A stretch of DNA of 13,156 nucleotides, from contig JAYEJW010000215.1 in assembly GCA_034716535.1 (NCBI GenBank), forward strand, positions 1 through 13,156. Reading direction: 5' to 3'. The notes below the pieces were generated by a model, which saw only the letters and a list, made by a program, of their open reading frames with translations, made no database searches and was not told the DNA's origin. This DNA comes from JAYEJW01 sp034716535. GTDB lineage: Bacteria; Pseudomonadota; Gammaproteobacteria; Chromatiales; Chromatiaceae. The position numbers and the translations under genes were made by a program. Position 1 is the stretch's first letter, and the number at the start of each line of letters is the position of its first letter. Below, piece by piece: positions 5,767-13,156 of this stretch.

Positions 5767-7191
5767 TTACGGCTTCGGCAAAGCCGGATAACCGTCCTCC
5801 AGCACCCAGAGGTTCGTTTCGGCCGGTTTCAGCGGGCGGCCGTGCTCTGCACCGGGTCTTCTCCGGTCGCGGATCACGAGTATGAGATCGGAGCTGGCGG
5901 CGGGGTCCGAGTGGAAATAGCCGTGGCCGATGAGCCCTGTGCGCACGCGGCTTTCGACGACCGAGACGTTGACCGCCTTCTCCACCAGGTTGACGATATC
6001 CGGCGGCAGCGACCCTTCCCTGGCCCTGCCGAGCCGCATTACACTGCCAAACAGCTTCTCCGCCAGCCCGAGCGCCCTATCCCCCCGCGATGCGTAGATG
6101 GTGACGAGATCCGGGCCGGCCCCCATTCCCTCGGCTATCACCCGTTGGCCCAGAACCTCCACGTCCATGTCCGGTGCCGCAAGGATCAGGTTTGCGATGC
6201 GGTAGCGGGTCCGCGGATCGACTCCGCTTGCTCTTGCCTCGATTGCAAGCTCCCGAACGGCGGAGAGCGTGACGTCCGAGCCCCGACTGTGGGCCAGCAG
6301 ATGGATCCGCTCTATCTCCGGAACCCGGCTCAAGGCGCGCAGCAACTGCTTGAGATGGAAGATCGTGAACTCGCCGGACTCGCGGTCGTAGGCGTACCCG
6401 GTCAGGCCGCCGCGCCCAGCGGGCCAGGTATAGAGCAGGGGCACACCCTCTCGGCCCGCGAAATGCCAAAGCTCAGCGAGCGTGAAGGCCGCATCGTCGA
6501 AGTCGTTGTTGTAACCGTGGACATAAACGATGACCTCCTTCTCCGGGGTCATCGATAGCCGCCGCACGATCTCGCTCCGCAGTGCCTCTTCGGTATGCGC
6601 TTGGACTTGGAGACTGGACGCATCGCGCACGACTCGACCGTCCTCGATGGTGAACGGAAGGGGTGTGGGCGGGAACCGGCCCAGTTCGCGGACGCTGTCC
6701 AGTTGGAGGTCCCAGGGCTCGGAGCGTTTATGTCGGCCGCTGTCTCTGGCGAGCGCCTCCCATGTCCCCTCTTCACCGATCTGGATCGTTGCGGAGCCGA
6801 ATGCCATGGACCTGGAGCGCTCGTGACCGTAGCCGAGGTTTCCCTGCTCGTCTCGCTCCGGGGCGCGGTCGGTCACGTAGAGCAGGTCGATCCGGGTCGA
6901 GCGCTGGTCGGCGCCAACTGCCGTGAAGGGCTCGCGTCCGGCAGACGCGTACAGGTTCGGCGTCGGCATCAAGGGGCGGCCGGCGCACCCCGCAAGACCC
7001 AGGACATAGAGCAGGAGAAAAGCGACCCGCACGAGGGGGGACGCAGCGATGGGCTGGATCCCCCAGAATCCGGTAATCGTGAACGGACGCGCGCCTTGGA
7101 CCATCGGAAATCTCAATAAAGCGACGTTCTCGTTCTGCAGCTTGTAGATGTCGATTTCCATGATCAATCGATCCGTGGCGTCAGGGATCAT
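5767..7191 (-). CDS. DUF900-type alpha/beta-hydrolase, predicted lipoprotein
   Basis: A serine hydrolase of up to 474 residues; substrate unknown, ester or lipid cleavage at the envelope is likely. Motifs in order: lipobox LAGC with C69 after a hydrophobic stretch (56-66), IDLLYVTDRAPERD (101-114), oxyanion region VYVHGYNNDF (222-231), nucleophile elbow LAHSRGSD with S302, acid motif LAAPDMD with D341, and a late histidine in GHGYFHSDP (H423 or H427). This order is that of the DUF900 family. The lipobox is unusually far from the first ATG, so the real start may be the ATG at 7104 or the GTG at 7032; neither has a good ribosome binding site, so the outermost start is given. From 7191 the gene overlaps the end of the channel gene by 11 bases, implying co-transcription. 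Family is secure, start is not. Confidence 0.82.
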   Translation of the reverse strand: MIPDATDRLIMEIDIYKLQNENVALLRFPMVQGARPFTITGFWGIQPIAASPLVRVAFLLLYVLGLAGCAGRPLMPTPNLYASAGREPFTAVGADQRSTRIDLLYVTDRAPERDEQGNLGYGHERSRSMAFGSATIQIGEEGTWEALARDSGRHKRSEPWDLQLDSVRELGRFPPTPLPFTIEDGRVVRDASSLQVQAHTEEALRSEIVRRLSMTPEKEVIVYVHGYNNDFDDAAFTLAELWHFAGREGVPLLYTWPAGRGGLTGYAYDRESGEFTIFHLKQLLRALSRVPEIERIHLLAHSRGSDVTLSAVRELAIEARASGVDPRTRYRIANLILAAPDMDVEVLGQRVIAEGMGAGPDLVTIYASRGDRALGLAEKLFGSVMRLGRAREGSLPPDIVNLVEKAVNVSVVESRVRTGLIGHGYFHSDPAASSDLILVIRDRRRPGAEHGRPLKPAETNLWVLEDGYPALPKP

Positions 7192-8500
7192 CTCCAGGAC
7201 TTGGTGCGAGAGGGTCCACCTGTTTCACGTGCAGGTCCCGCTGGGGGAAGGGGATGGTAATGCGGCGTTCCTTGAACGCCCGCCAGATGGCGAGATTGAT
7301 GTCGGAGCGTACATTGTGGATTCCCTCCTCCGGGTCGTCGATCCATACCGAGAGCTCCAGGTCGATGCCGTTGTCCCCGAAGCCCATCAATCGCACCGTT
7401 GGAGCCGGATCGGCGATCACGCGGTCGCTCGCCTTGGAGGCTGTCAGCATCAATTCCATGGCCATCTCCGGGTCGTCGCTATAGCTGATCTGCACAGGGA
7501 GCTTGATTCGGACGTGGCGGTCGCCGTAGCTCCAGTTCTTGACCTGGGATGTGATGAGCTCTTCGTTCGGAATCAGCGTATCCACGCCGCCGAGGTCCCT
7601 GACCACCAGATAGCGTGCGCCCATCTTGGCCACCCAGCCATAGCTCTCGCCGATGGTGATGACATCTCCCGGGCGAATCGAACGGTCGAACAGCAGTAGA
7701 AAACCGCTGATCAGGTTGCTTGTGACCTTTTGCAGGCCGAAGCCGATGCCCACGCCAAGTGCACCGCCGACAACCGCAAGGGAAGTCAGCTCGAAACCGG
7801 CGGCGCTCAGCGCGACGATTAACGCAAATCCGATGAGACTGTAACGGATCACCTTGATCAGCCCCACCCGGACCCCTGAGTCGAGCGTCTGTTCTGCCGA
7901 GAGCCTCCCCTCCGCGACACGTACGAGCGCCATCGCGGACAACACAAGCAGTGCGGAGAGAACGGAGAACTTGATGACGCCGAGAAGCGAGATGCGGATC
8001 TCGCCGATGTTGATATCGATTCCGTCCAGTACAGCCGCGACGTCCGGCAGCCAGCCGAGCAGGTAGAATGCGCAACCGGCCCAGAGAGTGATGCTGACGA
8101 AAAGCTCCGTCCCCGAGGTACCACCGCCCGGTCCGGCGGCGATGCGCAGCAGGAAGACAAGGATGCGGACTGCCGCCAGGACCAGTGTCAGGGGGATTGC
8201 GAGCTGGAAAAGTCCGGTCGGCTGCCCGAGCGCCACGAACACCCCGCTTGCAAGCAAGATCAGCGTGGTTAGCGTCAGGGCGAAGGAGATCCGCTTCGAG
8301 CCCCGCAGCGCGATGATGCGGTTTTCGTTTGTGGTCTCCTGCGCAATGCGTGTCTCTATCGCTAGGTTCCAACGCCCGCGCACAGCAAAGCTGGCAAGGA
8401 CGGCAGCGAGCAGCAGAGCCACCTGCAGCGCCACGTCGGTCGGCGTTCCTAAGGCGAGGCCTTTGCCCAGCGTGTCACTCAGGGCTGCAGCGAGATCCAT
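7181..8500 (-). CDS. MscS-family mechanosensitive ion channel
   Basis: A 439-residue inner-membrane channel that should open on membrane tension and release solutes on hypo-osmotic shock. Six hydrophobic helices (about 22-40, 71-91, 97-121, 131-152, 173-196, 217-237) precede the pore helix, which is rich in Gly and Ala as in MscS TM3 (VVGGALGVGIGFGLQKVTSN, 243-262). The soluble beta domain follows, with ISGFLLLFDRSIRPGDVITI and IPNEELITSQVKNWSYGDRH, then the C-terminal alpha/beta vestibule domain (about 325-425). The extra N-terminal helices make it longer than three-helix E. coli MscS (286 residues) and closer to YbdG/YbiO-type members. The ATG at 8500 is chosen because GGAG lies 6 bases upstream; a TTG at 8512 overlaps that site. 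It is coupled to the downstream hydrolase lipoprotein. Confidence 0.93.
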   Translation of the reverse strand: MDLAAALSDTLGKGLALGTPTDVALQVALLLAAVLASFAVRGRWNLAIETRIAQETTNENRIIALRGSKRISFALTLTTLILLASGVFVALGQPTGLFQLAIPLTLVLAAVRILVFLLRIAAGPGGGTSGTELFVSITLWAGCAFYLLGWLPDVAAVLDGIDINIGEIRISLLGVIKFSVLSALLVLSAMALVRVAEGRLSAEQTLDSGVRVGLIKVIRYSLIGFALIVALSAAGFELTSLAVVGGALGVGIGFGLQKVTSNLISGFLLLFDRSIRPGDVITIGESYGWVAKMGARYLVVRDLGGVDTLIPNEELITSQVKNWSYGDRHVRIKLPVQISYSDDPEMAMELMLTASKASDRVIADPAPTVRLMGFGDNGIDLELSVWIDDPEEGIHNVRSDINLAIWRAFKERRITIPFPQRDLHVKQVDPLAPSPGDDP

Positions 8501-8506
8501 CGGCTG

Positions 8507-8510
8507 CTCC
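8507..8510 (-). promoter_or_regulatory. Ribosome binding site of the MscS-family gene
   Basis: GGAG on the minus strand, 6 bases before the ATG at 8500. A TTG-initiated reading at 8512 would place this site inside the coding region, so the ATG is preferred. Confidence 0.65.
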
Positions 8511-8730
8511 AATTAGGCGATGGCATTGGCATTGTCGGGGCGGGCTATCTCGTACCCGACGGTCTGAATTGGTACAGGGCTCTTCGGCGACCAAACATGG
8601 ATACGGGCGCGGGAACCGCCTCAAGTTCGTGCTTGGAATAACCCGCTTCGAAGTCCGTCAGCCTGTCAGTGGAGCCGGTACCCGGATCGAAGAGGAAGGC
8701 ATCGCCGTCGCCGATTGCTCACTTGGTCTG

Positions 8731-11520
8731 TCACAAGAAGTCGAACCGGAAGATCTCTTTGAGCGCCGAGAGGCCAAGCGTCGGCAGCGACGCAATCGCG
8801 GCCACCTCAAGCAGATGCCGCGGCGTTAGCGGTTCGGTACCCAATACGAAATTCCCAGGCGTCGAGTAGATCGCCAGCAGCGACAGGATCGCGGAGACGG
8901 CGACCGCGGCCAGCAGCATCTGGTTGTCGAACGGATTCTTGCGGAACAGCGTCGTGGACGATCGCGAGTCGAAGATGTGCCACAGCTGCGCGAAGATCAG
9001 GGTCGCGAAGGCCATGGTCTGCGCATAAGCGAGCGATCCCCCCGCATCAAGTGTTTCCTGGAATAGCCAGTAGGCCAATCCACCCAGCGCGAGCCCCCTG
9101 ATGATGATTCGTTGGCCGAGACCGCTGGCGAAGATGCTCTCATAGCGGTGGCGAGGCTCTCGACGCATGATGTCCTCTTCCGCGGGTTCCAACCCAAGCG
9201 TTAACGCCGGTACACCGTCAGAAATGAGGTTGACCCATAAGATCATCAGCGGCGTCAGCGTGAGTAATGGGTCCGCACCCATCAGCAGGAACGCGAACAA
9301 GATTGCCGAAACTTCGGCCACGTTGGCGGTCAGTGCTTGACGTATGAACTTGAGCAGGTTGTCGTAGATGCGACGGCCTTCGCGCACCGCGGTGACGATG
9401 GTGGAGAAATTGTCGTCCAACAGGACGAGCGAGGCGCTGTCCTTGGCCACCGATGTGCCGGCGATGCCCATGGCCACGCCGATGTCCGCGGTACGCAGTG
9501 CCGGCGCATCGTTGACCCCGTCGCCGGTCATCGCCGCGACCTCCCCGTTGGCCTGCATCGCGTTGACGATGCGCAGCTTGTGCTCCGGTGTCACACGGGC
9601 AAAGACTGCCGCGTGTTTCACGGTCTCCTCGAGCTGCGTGTCGCTTAAGGTGTCGAGCTCGGCGCCAGTGTGCACTGTCTGCTCATCCGAGGTCTTGATA
9701 CCGATCTGCTCGGCGATGGCCTCGGCGGTCGCCGCGTGATCGCCGGTAATCATGACCGTGCGTATCCCGGCGCTGGCCGCCTCGGACACGGCATCCGGCA
9801 CCTCGGGACGTGGCGGATCCATAATGCCGTGGATACCGACCAGCACCACGTCCTGCTCATGGTCCTCGGCATCGGTCCCCATCGGGTCTCCTTCGACACG
9901 CTTGTAAGCGATCGCCAGCGTACGTAGGGCATCCTCGCCGAATCCCTCTATTACCTGTTCGATCTCGGCACGGCGCTCGGCAGTCAGTTCCACCTCTTCG
10001 CCGTGCAGGAGCACCTCGGATGCCTTCGACAGGATCACGTCCGGCGCACCCTTGGCGGTCAGCATGTGCTCCCCGCCGGGTAGCCGTACCAACACGCTCA
10101 TCATTTTTCGGGTCGAGTCGAAGGGAAAGTGCTGCAGCGCTTCGTGCTTCTGCTCCTTGAGCTCGGCGCGGGAGATGCCTGCCTTTGCGGCGGCGACGAC
10201 CAACGCCCCCTCGGTCGGATTGCCTTGGATCGCCGGGCGACCATCCAGCTCGATCAGGCGTGCCTCGTTGCAGTAGGCCGAGACGGCGAGCATTCGCCAG
10301 AGATCTTCTTCCTTTTCCCTGGCAACATCGGCCTCGTTGCCGTCGGCATCCACGAACGCGCCATTGGGATCGAAGCCCTCCCCGGTTACCTTCCAAGCCT
10401 TGCCACCGGCCCAAAGTCGCATGACCTGCATCTGGTTCTGCGTCAGGGTGCCGGTCTTGTCCGAGCAGATAACGGAGGTCGTGCCGAGCGTCTCTACGGA
10501 GCTCAGTTGTCGCACTAGCGCATTCTTTCTCGCCATGGCCTGGGAGCCGAGCGTCAGCACAATGGTGACGATGGTAGGCATACCCTCGGGGATGGCGGCC
10601 ACGGACAGAGAAATTGCGGAGTTGAGCATCTCGTAGGCATCCATGCCGTTGGCGATGCCGATGCCGATGATGACGGCGACGACGATCAGGGCGGCGCCGA
10701 TCAGGATCTTCGAGAGGTTCTCGATGCGCTCCTGCAACGGAGTCTTTGGTTGGGTCGCCGTTGCCATCAGGCCGGCGATGTGACCGACCTCGGTGTCCAT
10801 GCCGGTAGAGGTGACGAGACCCAGCCCGGTCCCGTTGGAGACGAGCGTGCTGCTGAAGCCCATGTTGAAGCGTTCCGCGAGGACCACCTCCTCCTCGCCC
10901 GCGATGGCCTGATCGTGTTTGTCCACCGGCTCCGATTCACCGGTCAGAGCGGCCTCGTCCACCTGCAGGCGGTTGGCCTCGATCAGTCGGACATCAGCGG
11001 CCAGGATGTCGCCCGCCTTGATTCGCAGCACCTCGCCCGGAACGATGTCCCGTGCCGGCACTTCCTTCCAATCGCCGTCGCGGCGGACGTTGGCCATCGG
11101 CGCCGCCATCTCGCTGAGCGCCGCAAGCGACTTTTCTGCCTTGAACTCCTGTACGAAGCTGATGGTGGCGTTGATCAGCACGATGACAAAGATCGCGATC
11201 GCGTCCACCCAATGTCCCGTGTAACCGGAGATCAAGCCACCAACAAGCAGAATGATGAGCAGGGGATTGACGAACTGCTTCAGGAACATCACCAGGGGCG
11301 AGTCCTTCTTCGCCTCCGCCAACCTGTTGGGTCCGTAAGTCTTGAGGCGACTCGCGGCCTCTTCGGTCGTCAGGCCTTGATCGATATCAACGTCTAGATC
11401 CTGCGCGACCGCCTGCGCGTCGCGACCGTAGATGCTCTTGGGCGATAGACCGCGCAAGCGCTCAGGCGACATCGATGCGGACGAGCTTGTCGTGGACTCG
11501 GTGTCTAATGTCGCGGACAT
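8731..11520 (-). CDS. P2-type (PacL/SERCA-like) cation-transporting ATPase, probably calcium
   Basis: A 929-residue inner-membrane ion pump with complete P-type architecture. An N-terminal cation-ATPase domain (about 27-90) is followed by actuator motif TGES (193-196), M4 motif AAIPEGMPTI (308-317), phosphorylation site DKTGT with D354, nucleotide-binding KGAP (490-493), TGDH (592-595) and hinge TGDGVNDAP (665-673). M5 TANVAEV (N733, E736) and M6 WVNLISDG (N764, S767, D768) match SERCA ion-site residues N768, E771, N796, T799 and D800, with Ser for Thr; E312 matches SERCA E309. In M8 the SERCA E908 position appears to be Q (FAQLWHIF), as in single-site PMR1-like pumps. Ca2+ export is most likely; Mn2+, Na+ or K+ relatives exist. 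The ATG at 11520 has GAGGT 6 bases upstream. About 230 bases without a clear signal separate it from the channel gene. Confidence 0.93.
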   Translation of the reverse strand: MSATLDTESTTSSSASMSPERLRGLSPKSIYGRDAQAVAQDLDVDIDQGLTTEEAASRLKTYGPNRLAEAKKDSPLVMFLKQFVNPLLIILLVGGLISGYTGHWVDAIAIFVIVLINATISFVQEFKAEKSLAALSEMAAPMANVRRDGDWKEVPARDIVPGEVLRIKAGDILAADVRLIEANRLQVDEAALTGESEPVDKHDQAIAGEEEVVLAERFNMGFSSTLVSNGTGLGLVTSTGMDTEVGHIAGLMATATQPKTPLQERIENLSKILIGAALIVVAVIIGIGIANGMDAYEMLNSAISLSVAAIPEGMPTIVTIVLTLGSQAMARKNALVRQLSSVETLGTTSVICSDKTGTLTQNQMQVMRLWAGGKAWKVTGEGFDPNGAFVDADGNEADVAREKEEDLWRMLAVSAYCNEARLIELDGRPAIQGNPTEGALVVAAAKAGISRAELKEQKHEALQHFPFDSTRKMMSVLVRLPGGEHMLTAKGAPDVILSKASEVLLHGEEVELTAERRAEIEQVIEGFGEDALRTLAIAYKRVEGDPMGTDAEDHEQDVVLVGIHGIMDPPRPEVPDAVSEAASAGIRTVMITGDHAATAEAIAEQIGIKTSDEQTVHTGAELDTLSDTQLEETVKHAAVFARVTPEHKLRIVNAMQANGEVAAMTGDGVNDAPALRTADIGVAMGIAGTSVAKDSASLVLLDDNFSTIVTAVREGRRIYDNLLKFIRQALTANVAEVSAILFAFLLMGADPLLTLTPLMILWVNLISDGVPALTLGLEPAEEDIMRREPRHRYESIFASGLGQRIIIRGLALGGLAYWLFQETLDAGGSLAYAQTMAFATLIFAQLWHIFDSRSSTTLFRKNPFDNQMLLAAVAVSAILSLLAIYSTPGNFVLGTEPLTPRHLLEVAAIASLPTLGLSALKEIFRFDFL

Positions 11521-11526
11521 GTCTCG

Positions 11527-11531
11527 ACCTC
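11527..11531 (-). promoter_or_regulatory. Ribosome binding site of the P-type ATPase gene
   Basis: GAGGT on the minus strand, 6 bases before the ATG at 11520. It favours this start over an in-frame TTG at 11550. Confidence 0.6.
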
Positions 11532-11717
11532 GATCTCCCGTGGTTGGCAAAAGTGGCCGAGGAGCGTTGTATTGGGAGCTTCCCGAAACCTTGACGTTGT
11601 CAGGATATCAGGGGCTGTTGACAATGGAGCGCCGGCGGGGCACCAGCGGTGCAAAGATGGCGTCGCTTTGTTTGAAGCCCTCCTGTGGCCTTCTCTCCGG
11701 TTGCCGTGAACCCTGCC

Positions 11718-12215
11718 TCAATCACTTCGATGTTCTTGCTTCTTCTCTTGGCCGATCGCCCATGCGGACGCCGCGATCACGACGGCGATCGCGAGCCCGA
11801 AGTAGAGGATCGGCTCTCCCGGCCCAAGTTTGAACGCGGACTCTAGAAAGAGAATGCTCAGTACGATGCCAATCATCTTGACTACCGCAGCCTTCAAATC
11901 GCTGAAGCTGGAGACGGGTAACGCGGAGGGAATCCTCAGGTCGGCGTTTAGAAAGATGCGGTAGATCCCGACCGCGATGGTCTGCAGGCCGATGGCGATC
12001 AACAGCAGGTCGATCATGCTGAGAAACCCGATTGCCGCCTCCTTTGCAACCTTCGGCTCCCAGGGCCCTTCGCGCACGGCATCGAGAATGACCGTTACAA
12101 ACGACATGGCAACGCCGATGCAGAGAGCCAGCGCTGCCAACAGGATCAACAGAATCGTGATGACCGAAAGGTACTTGCTGCTTTCGACGGTCCGCTCAAG
12201 TAGTTTCAGTCTCAC
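11718..12215 (-). CDS. YqhA/UPF0114-family inner-membrane protein
   Basis: A 165-residue protein of the UPF0114 (YqhA) family; the molecular role is not established. Hydrophobic segments lie at about 16-43, 61-87, 111-126 and 134-153, so three or four membrane helices are likely. The family signature is visible in the middle: SMIDLLLIAIGLQTIAVGIY (66-85), then RIFLNADLRIP, SFSDLKAAVVKMIGIVLSILFLESAF. Length matches the family, which is usually about 160-180 residues. The start is a GTG giving MRLKLLERTVESSKYLSVI, a typical basic N-terminus; the ribosome binding site is weak. It stands 197 bases upstream of the P-type ATPase in the same direction and 130 bases after the MBL gene, so it may have its own promoter. 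Confidence 0.85.
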   Translation of the reverse strand: MRLKLLERTVESSKYLSVITILLILLAALALCIGVAMSFVTVILDAVREGPWEPKVAKEAAIGFLSMIDLLLIAIGLQTIAVGIYRIFLNADLRIPSALPVSSFSDLKAAVVKMIGIVLSILFLESAFKLGPGEPILYFGLAIAVVIAASAWAIGQEKKQEHRSD

Positions 12216-12249
12216 ACCGGCTACCCGCTAGGAATGACACGCCCTGCTG

Positions 12250-12269
12250 GGCCGGGCTCACGCCCGGCC
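12250..12269 (-). repeat. GC-rich hairpin between the MBL-fold gene and the YqhA-family gene
   Basis: GGCCGGGC and GCCCGGCC form a perfect 8-base stem with a TCAC-type 4-base loop. It lies 76 bases after the MBL stop and 34 bases before the YqhA-family start. The stem is strong enough to terminate, but there is no T-run on either side, so Rho-independent termination is unproven. A TATGAT box at 12286-12291 on the minus strand lies just upstream; if it is a real -10, the hairpin would be in the 5' leader of the YqhA-family message. Confidence 0.4.
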
Positions 12270-12345
12270 GCTCGTTTGCCCAAGAATCATAGGTCCCGGT
12301 GAGGCACGAATCGCACCGTCCGCAGGAGTATGGCAGGATTCTCGG

Positions 12346-13155
12346 CTAGTTGCTCGGCTTGTACCAGGGCTTCTGCGGCCTCCAGTCCACCGACTCCAGG
12401 TCGTACTTCTTGGAGTGCTCATCGAGCATCTCGTTCTGGGCGTTAAAGCCGGGGCCCCATTCGCCACCCCTGATGAAATCACTCGTCGGGTCCGGCCTTC
12501 CCTCCTCCGGCGGCGGTTGGCGTGTCGGCCCTGGTACTCCGCTGGCGCGATCCGGAGAGACCGCCATGCGCTCGGTGATCTCGTCCTTTGTGATGTTCCA
12601 GACCATGTTATCGACGGCCATGGAAAGCGGCCCGTCGTAGGTCTCACGGATACCGGCGCGTATGTCCGGAATCGCTTCCTCCATCGAGTGATAGGCAACG
12701 GCGCGGCGGGGCTTGATCTCGCTCATGATCTTGCCGAACGCAGGTCCGGAGGTGTGGAACTCGCAGCATGCCCTCCACGCCAACTGCGGCGGTTGGTTGT
12801 AGTCCTTCACGAAGAACTCGGGCGTACCAAAGGCCTCGTGAATGACGAAATCCGCGTCCTTCGCGTGCTCGACGAACCACTTGTTGGGTGAGCTATCGCC
12901 ACCGAAGACCAGTTTCATGCCGGCGTACTCGATGATGAAGCTGACTGGGCCGTCACCGGCATGGATGGCGGGAATAGAGCGCACGACGATGCCATTTTGG
13001 TCATAAACGACCTCATTGACGCCTTTGTAGTCGAACTCGTGCACCTTGATCTGGCCAGGTATGGGCGTGATCTTGTACGCGCGCGTCTGGTAGTCCCAGT
13101 TGTATGCCTGCAGGAAATGCTCGACGGCGTGCTTGGTGCCCATGTCGTCGGTCAT
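12346..13155 (-). CDS. MBL-fold metallo-hydrolase (5' part cut by window edge)
   Basis: The last 269 codons of a larger gene; the true start lies beyond base 13156, so the first methionine seen here is probably internal. The metallo-beta-lactamase fold is shown by IPAIHAGDGPVSFIIEYAGM, then MKLVFGGDSSPNKWFVEHAK, where the Asp of GGD is a bridging metal ligand, VIHEAF, EFHTSGPAFGKIM and PRRAVAYHSM with the last ligand histidine. This strand and ligand order is that of the RNase Z/AtsA-like MBL branch. The HxHxDH motif would be upstream of the window. A Pro-rich tail (VPGPTRQPPPEEGRPDP) ends in YDLESVDWRPQKPWYKPSN. From memory it resembles proteins automatically named GntH-like MBL hydrolases, but no other guanitoxin-pathway gene is seen here, so function is left open. 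Confidence 0.85.
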   Translation of the reverse strand: MTDDMGTKHAVEHFLQAYNWDYQTRAYKITPIPGQIKVHEFDYKGVNEVVYDQNGIVVRSIPAIHAGDGPVSFIIEYAGMKLVFGGDSSPNKWFVEHAKDADFVIHEAFGTPEFFVKDYNQPPQLAWRACCEFHTSGPAFGKIMSEIKPRRAVAYHSMEEAIPDIRAGIRETYDGPLSMAVDNMVWNITKDEITERMAVSPDRASGVPGPTRQPPPEEGRPDPTSDFIRGGEWGPGFNAQNEMLDEHSKKYDLESVDWRPQKPWYKPSN

Positions 13156-13156
13156 C

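Noticed and set aside
8329..8829. 166-codon plus-strand reading spanning the gap between the channel and P-type ATPase genes
   Set aside because: It is antisense to both flanking genes at its ends, its composition is that of a GC-rich shadow frame, and it has no ribosome binding site or recognisable domain.
11551..11717. Promoter or terminator between the YqhA-family and P-type ATPase genes
   Set aside because: A TTGTCA-like -35 is present but has no matching -10, and the small GCACC/GGTGC hairpin at 11640-11652 has no T-tract. Nothing could be called.
1..13156. CRISPR arrays, insertion sequences, integrases, tRNA or rRNA genes
   Set aside because: No regularly spaced repeats, transposase-like proteins, terminal inverted repeats with target duplications, or RNA-gene sequences were seen on reading both strands.

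Overview
The window is GC-rich (roughly 60% or more by eye) and densely coded, and every gene I can support lies on the minus strand. Natural reading order therefore runs from base 13156 down to base 1. The protein families and the short or overlapping gene spacings suggest a free-living Gram-negative proteobacterium, probably a gammaproteobacterium. That placement is inference: there is no rRNA or other phylogenetic marker here.

Right part (13156 to about 7181), mostly membrane and ion homeostasis. A metallo-beta-lactamase-fold hydrolase, cut at its 5' end by the window edge, is followed by a YqhA/UPF0114 membrane protein. Next comes a full-length P2-type (PacL/SERCA-like) cation ATPase, then a seven-helix MscS-type mechanosensitive channel. 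The channel gene overlaps a predicted DUF900 alpha/beta-hydrolase lipoprotein. These could act together in ion balance and envelope stress, but only the MscS-hydrolase pair is physically coupled.

Middle (about 5766 to 4934). A Tat-exported intradiol ring-cleavage dioxygenase with all four iron ligands stands behind a short regulatory region. That region holds a perfect 12-bp palindrome and a 36-bp interrupted inverted repeat. No regulator gene is adjacent.

Left part (4753 to 1), the most interesting region. An unrecognised secreted and membrane-anchored protein of about 634 residues, with a His-rich motif in its C-terminal domain, is followed by a Phd/YefM-RelE toxin-antitoxin pair with a recognisable promoter and operator. 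Thirteen bases after the toxin stop begins a three-gene transporter: a LolD-like ATPase, an FtsX/LolC-like permease overlapping it by GTGA, and the start of a ZnuA-like metal-binding substrate-binding protein running off the left edge. A zinc/manganese-type binding protein with an FtsX-type rather than ZnuB-type permease is not the textbook arrangement. The permease carries two HxH motifs in its periplasmic domain. I infer a non-canonical metal acquisition or metal-sensing ABC system.

No rRNA, tRNA, CRISPR array, insertion sequence or integrase was seen. No gene-free stretch exceeds 300 bases. The largest gap, about 230 bases between the ATPase and channel genes (8501-8730), shows no convincing signal.
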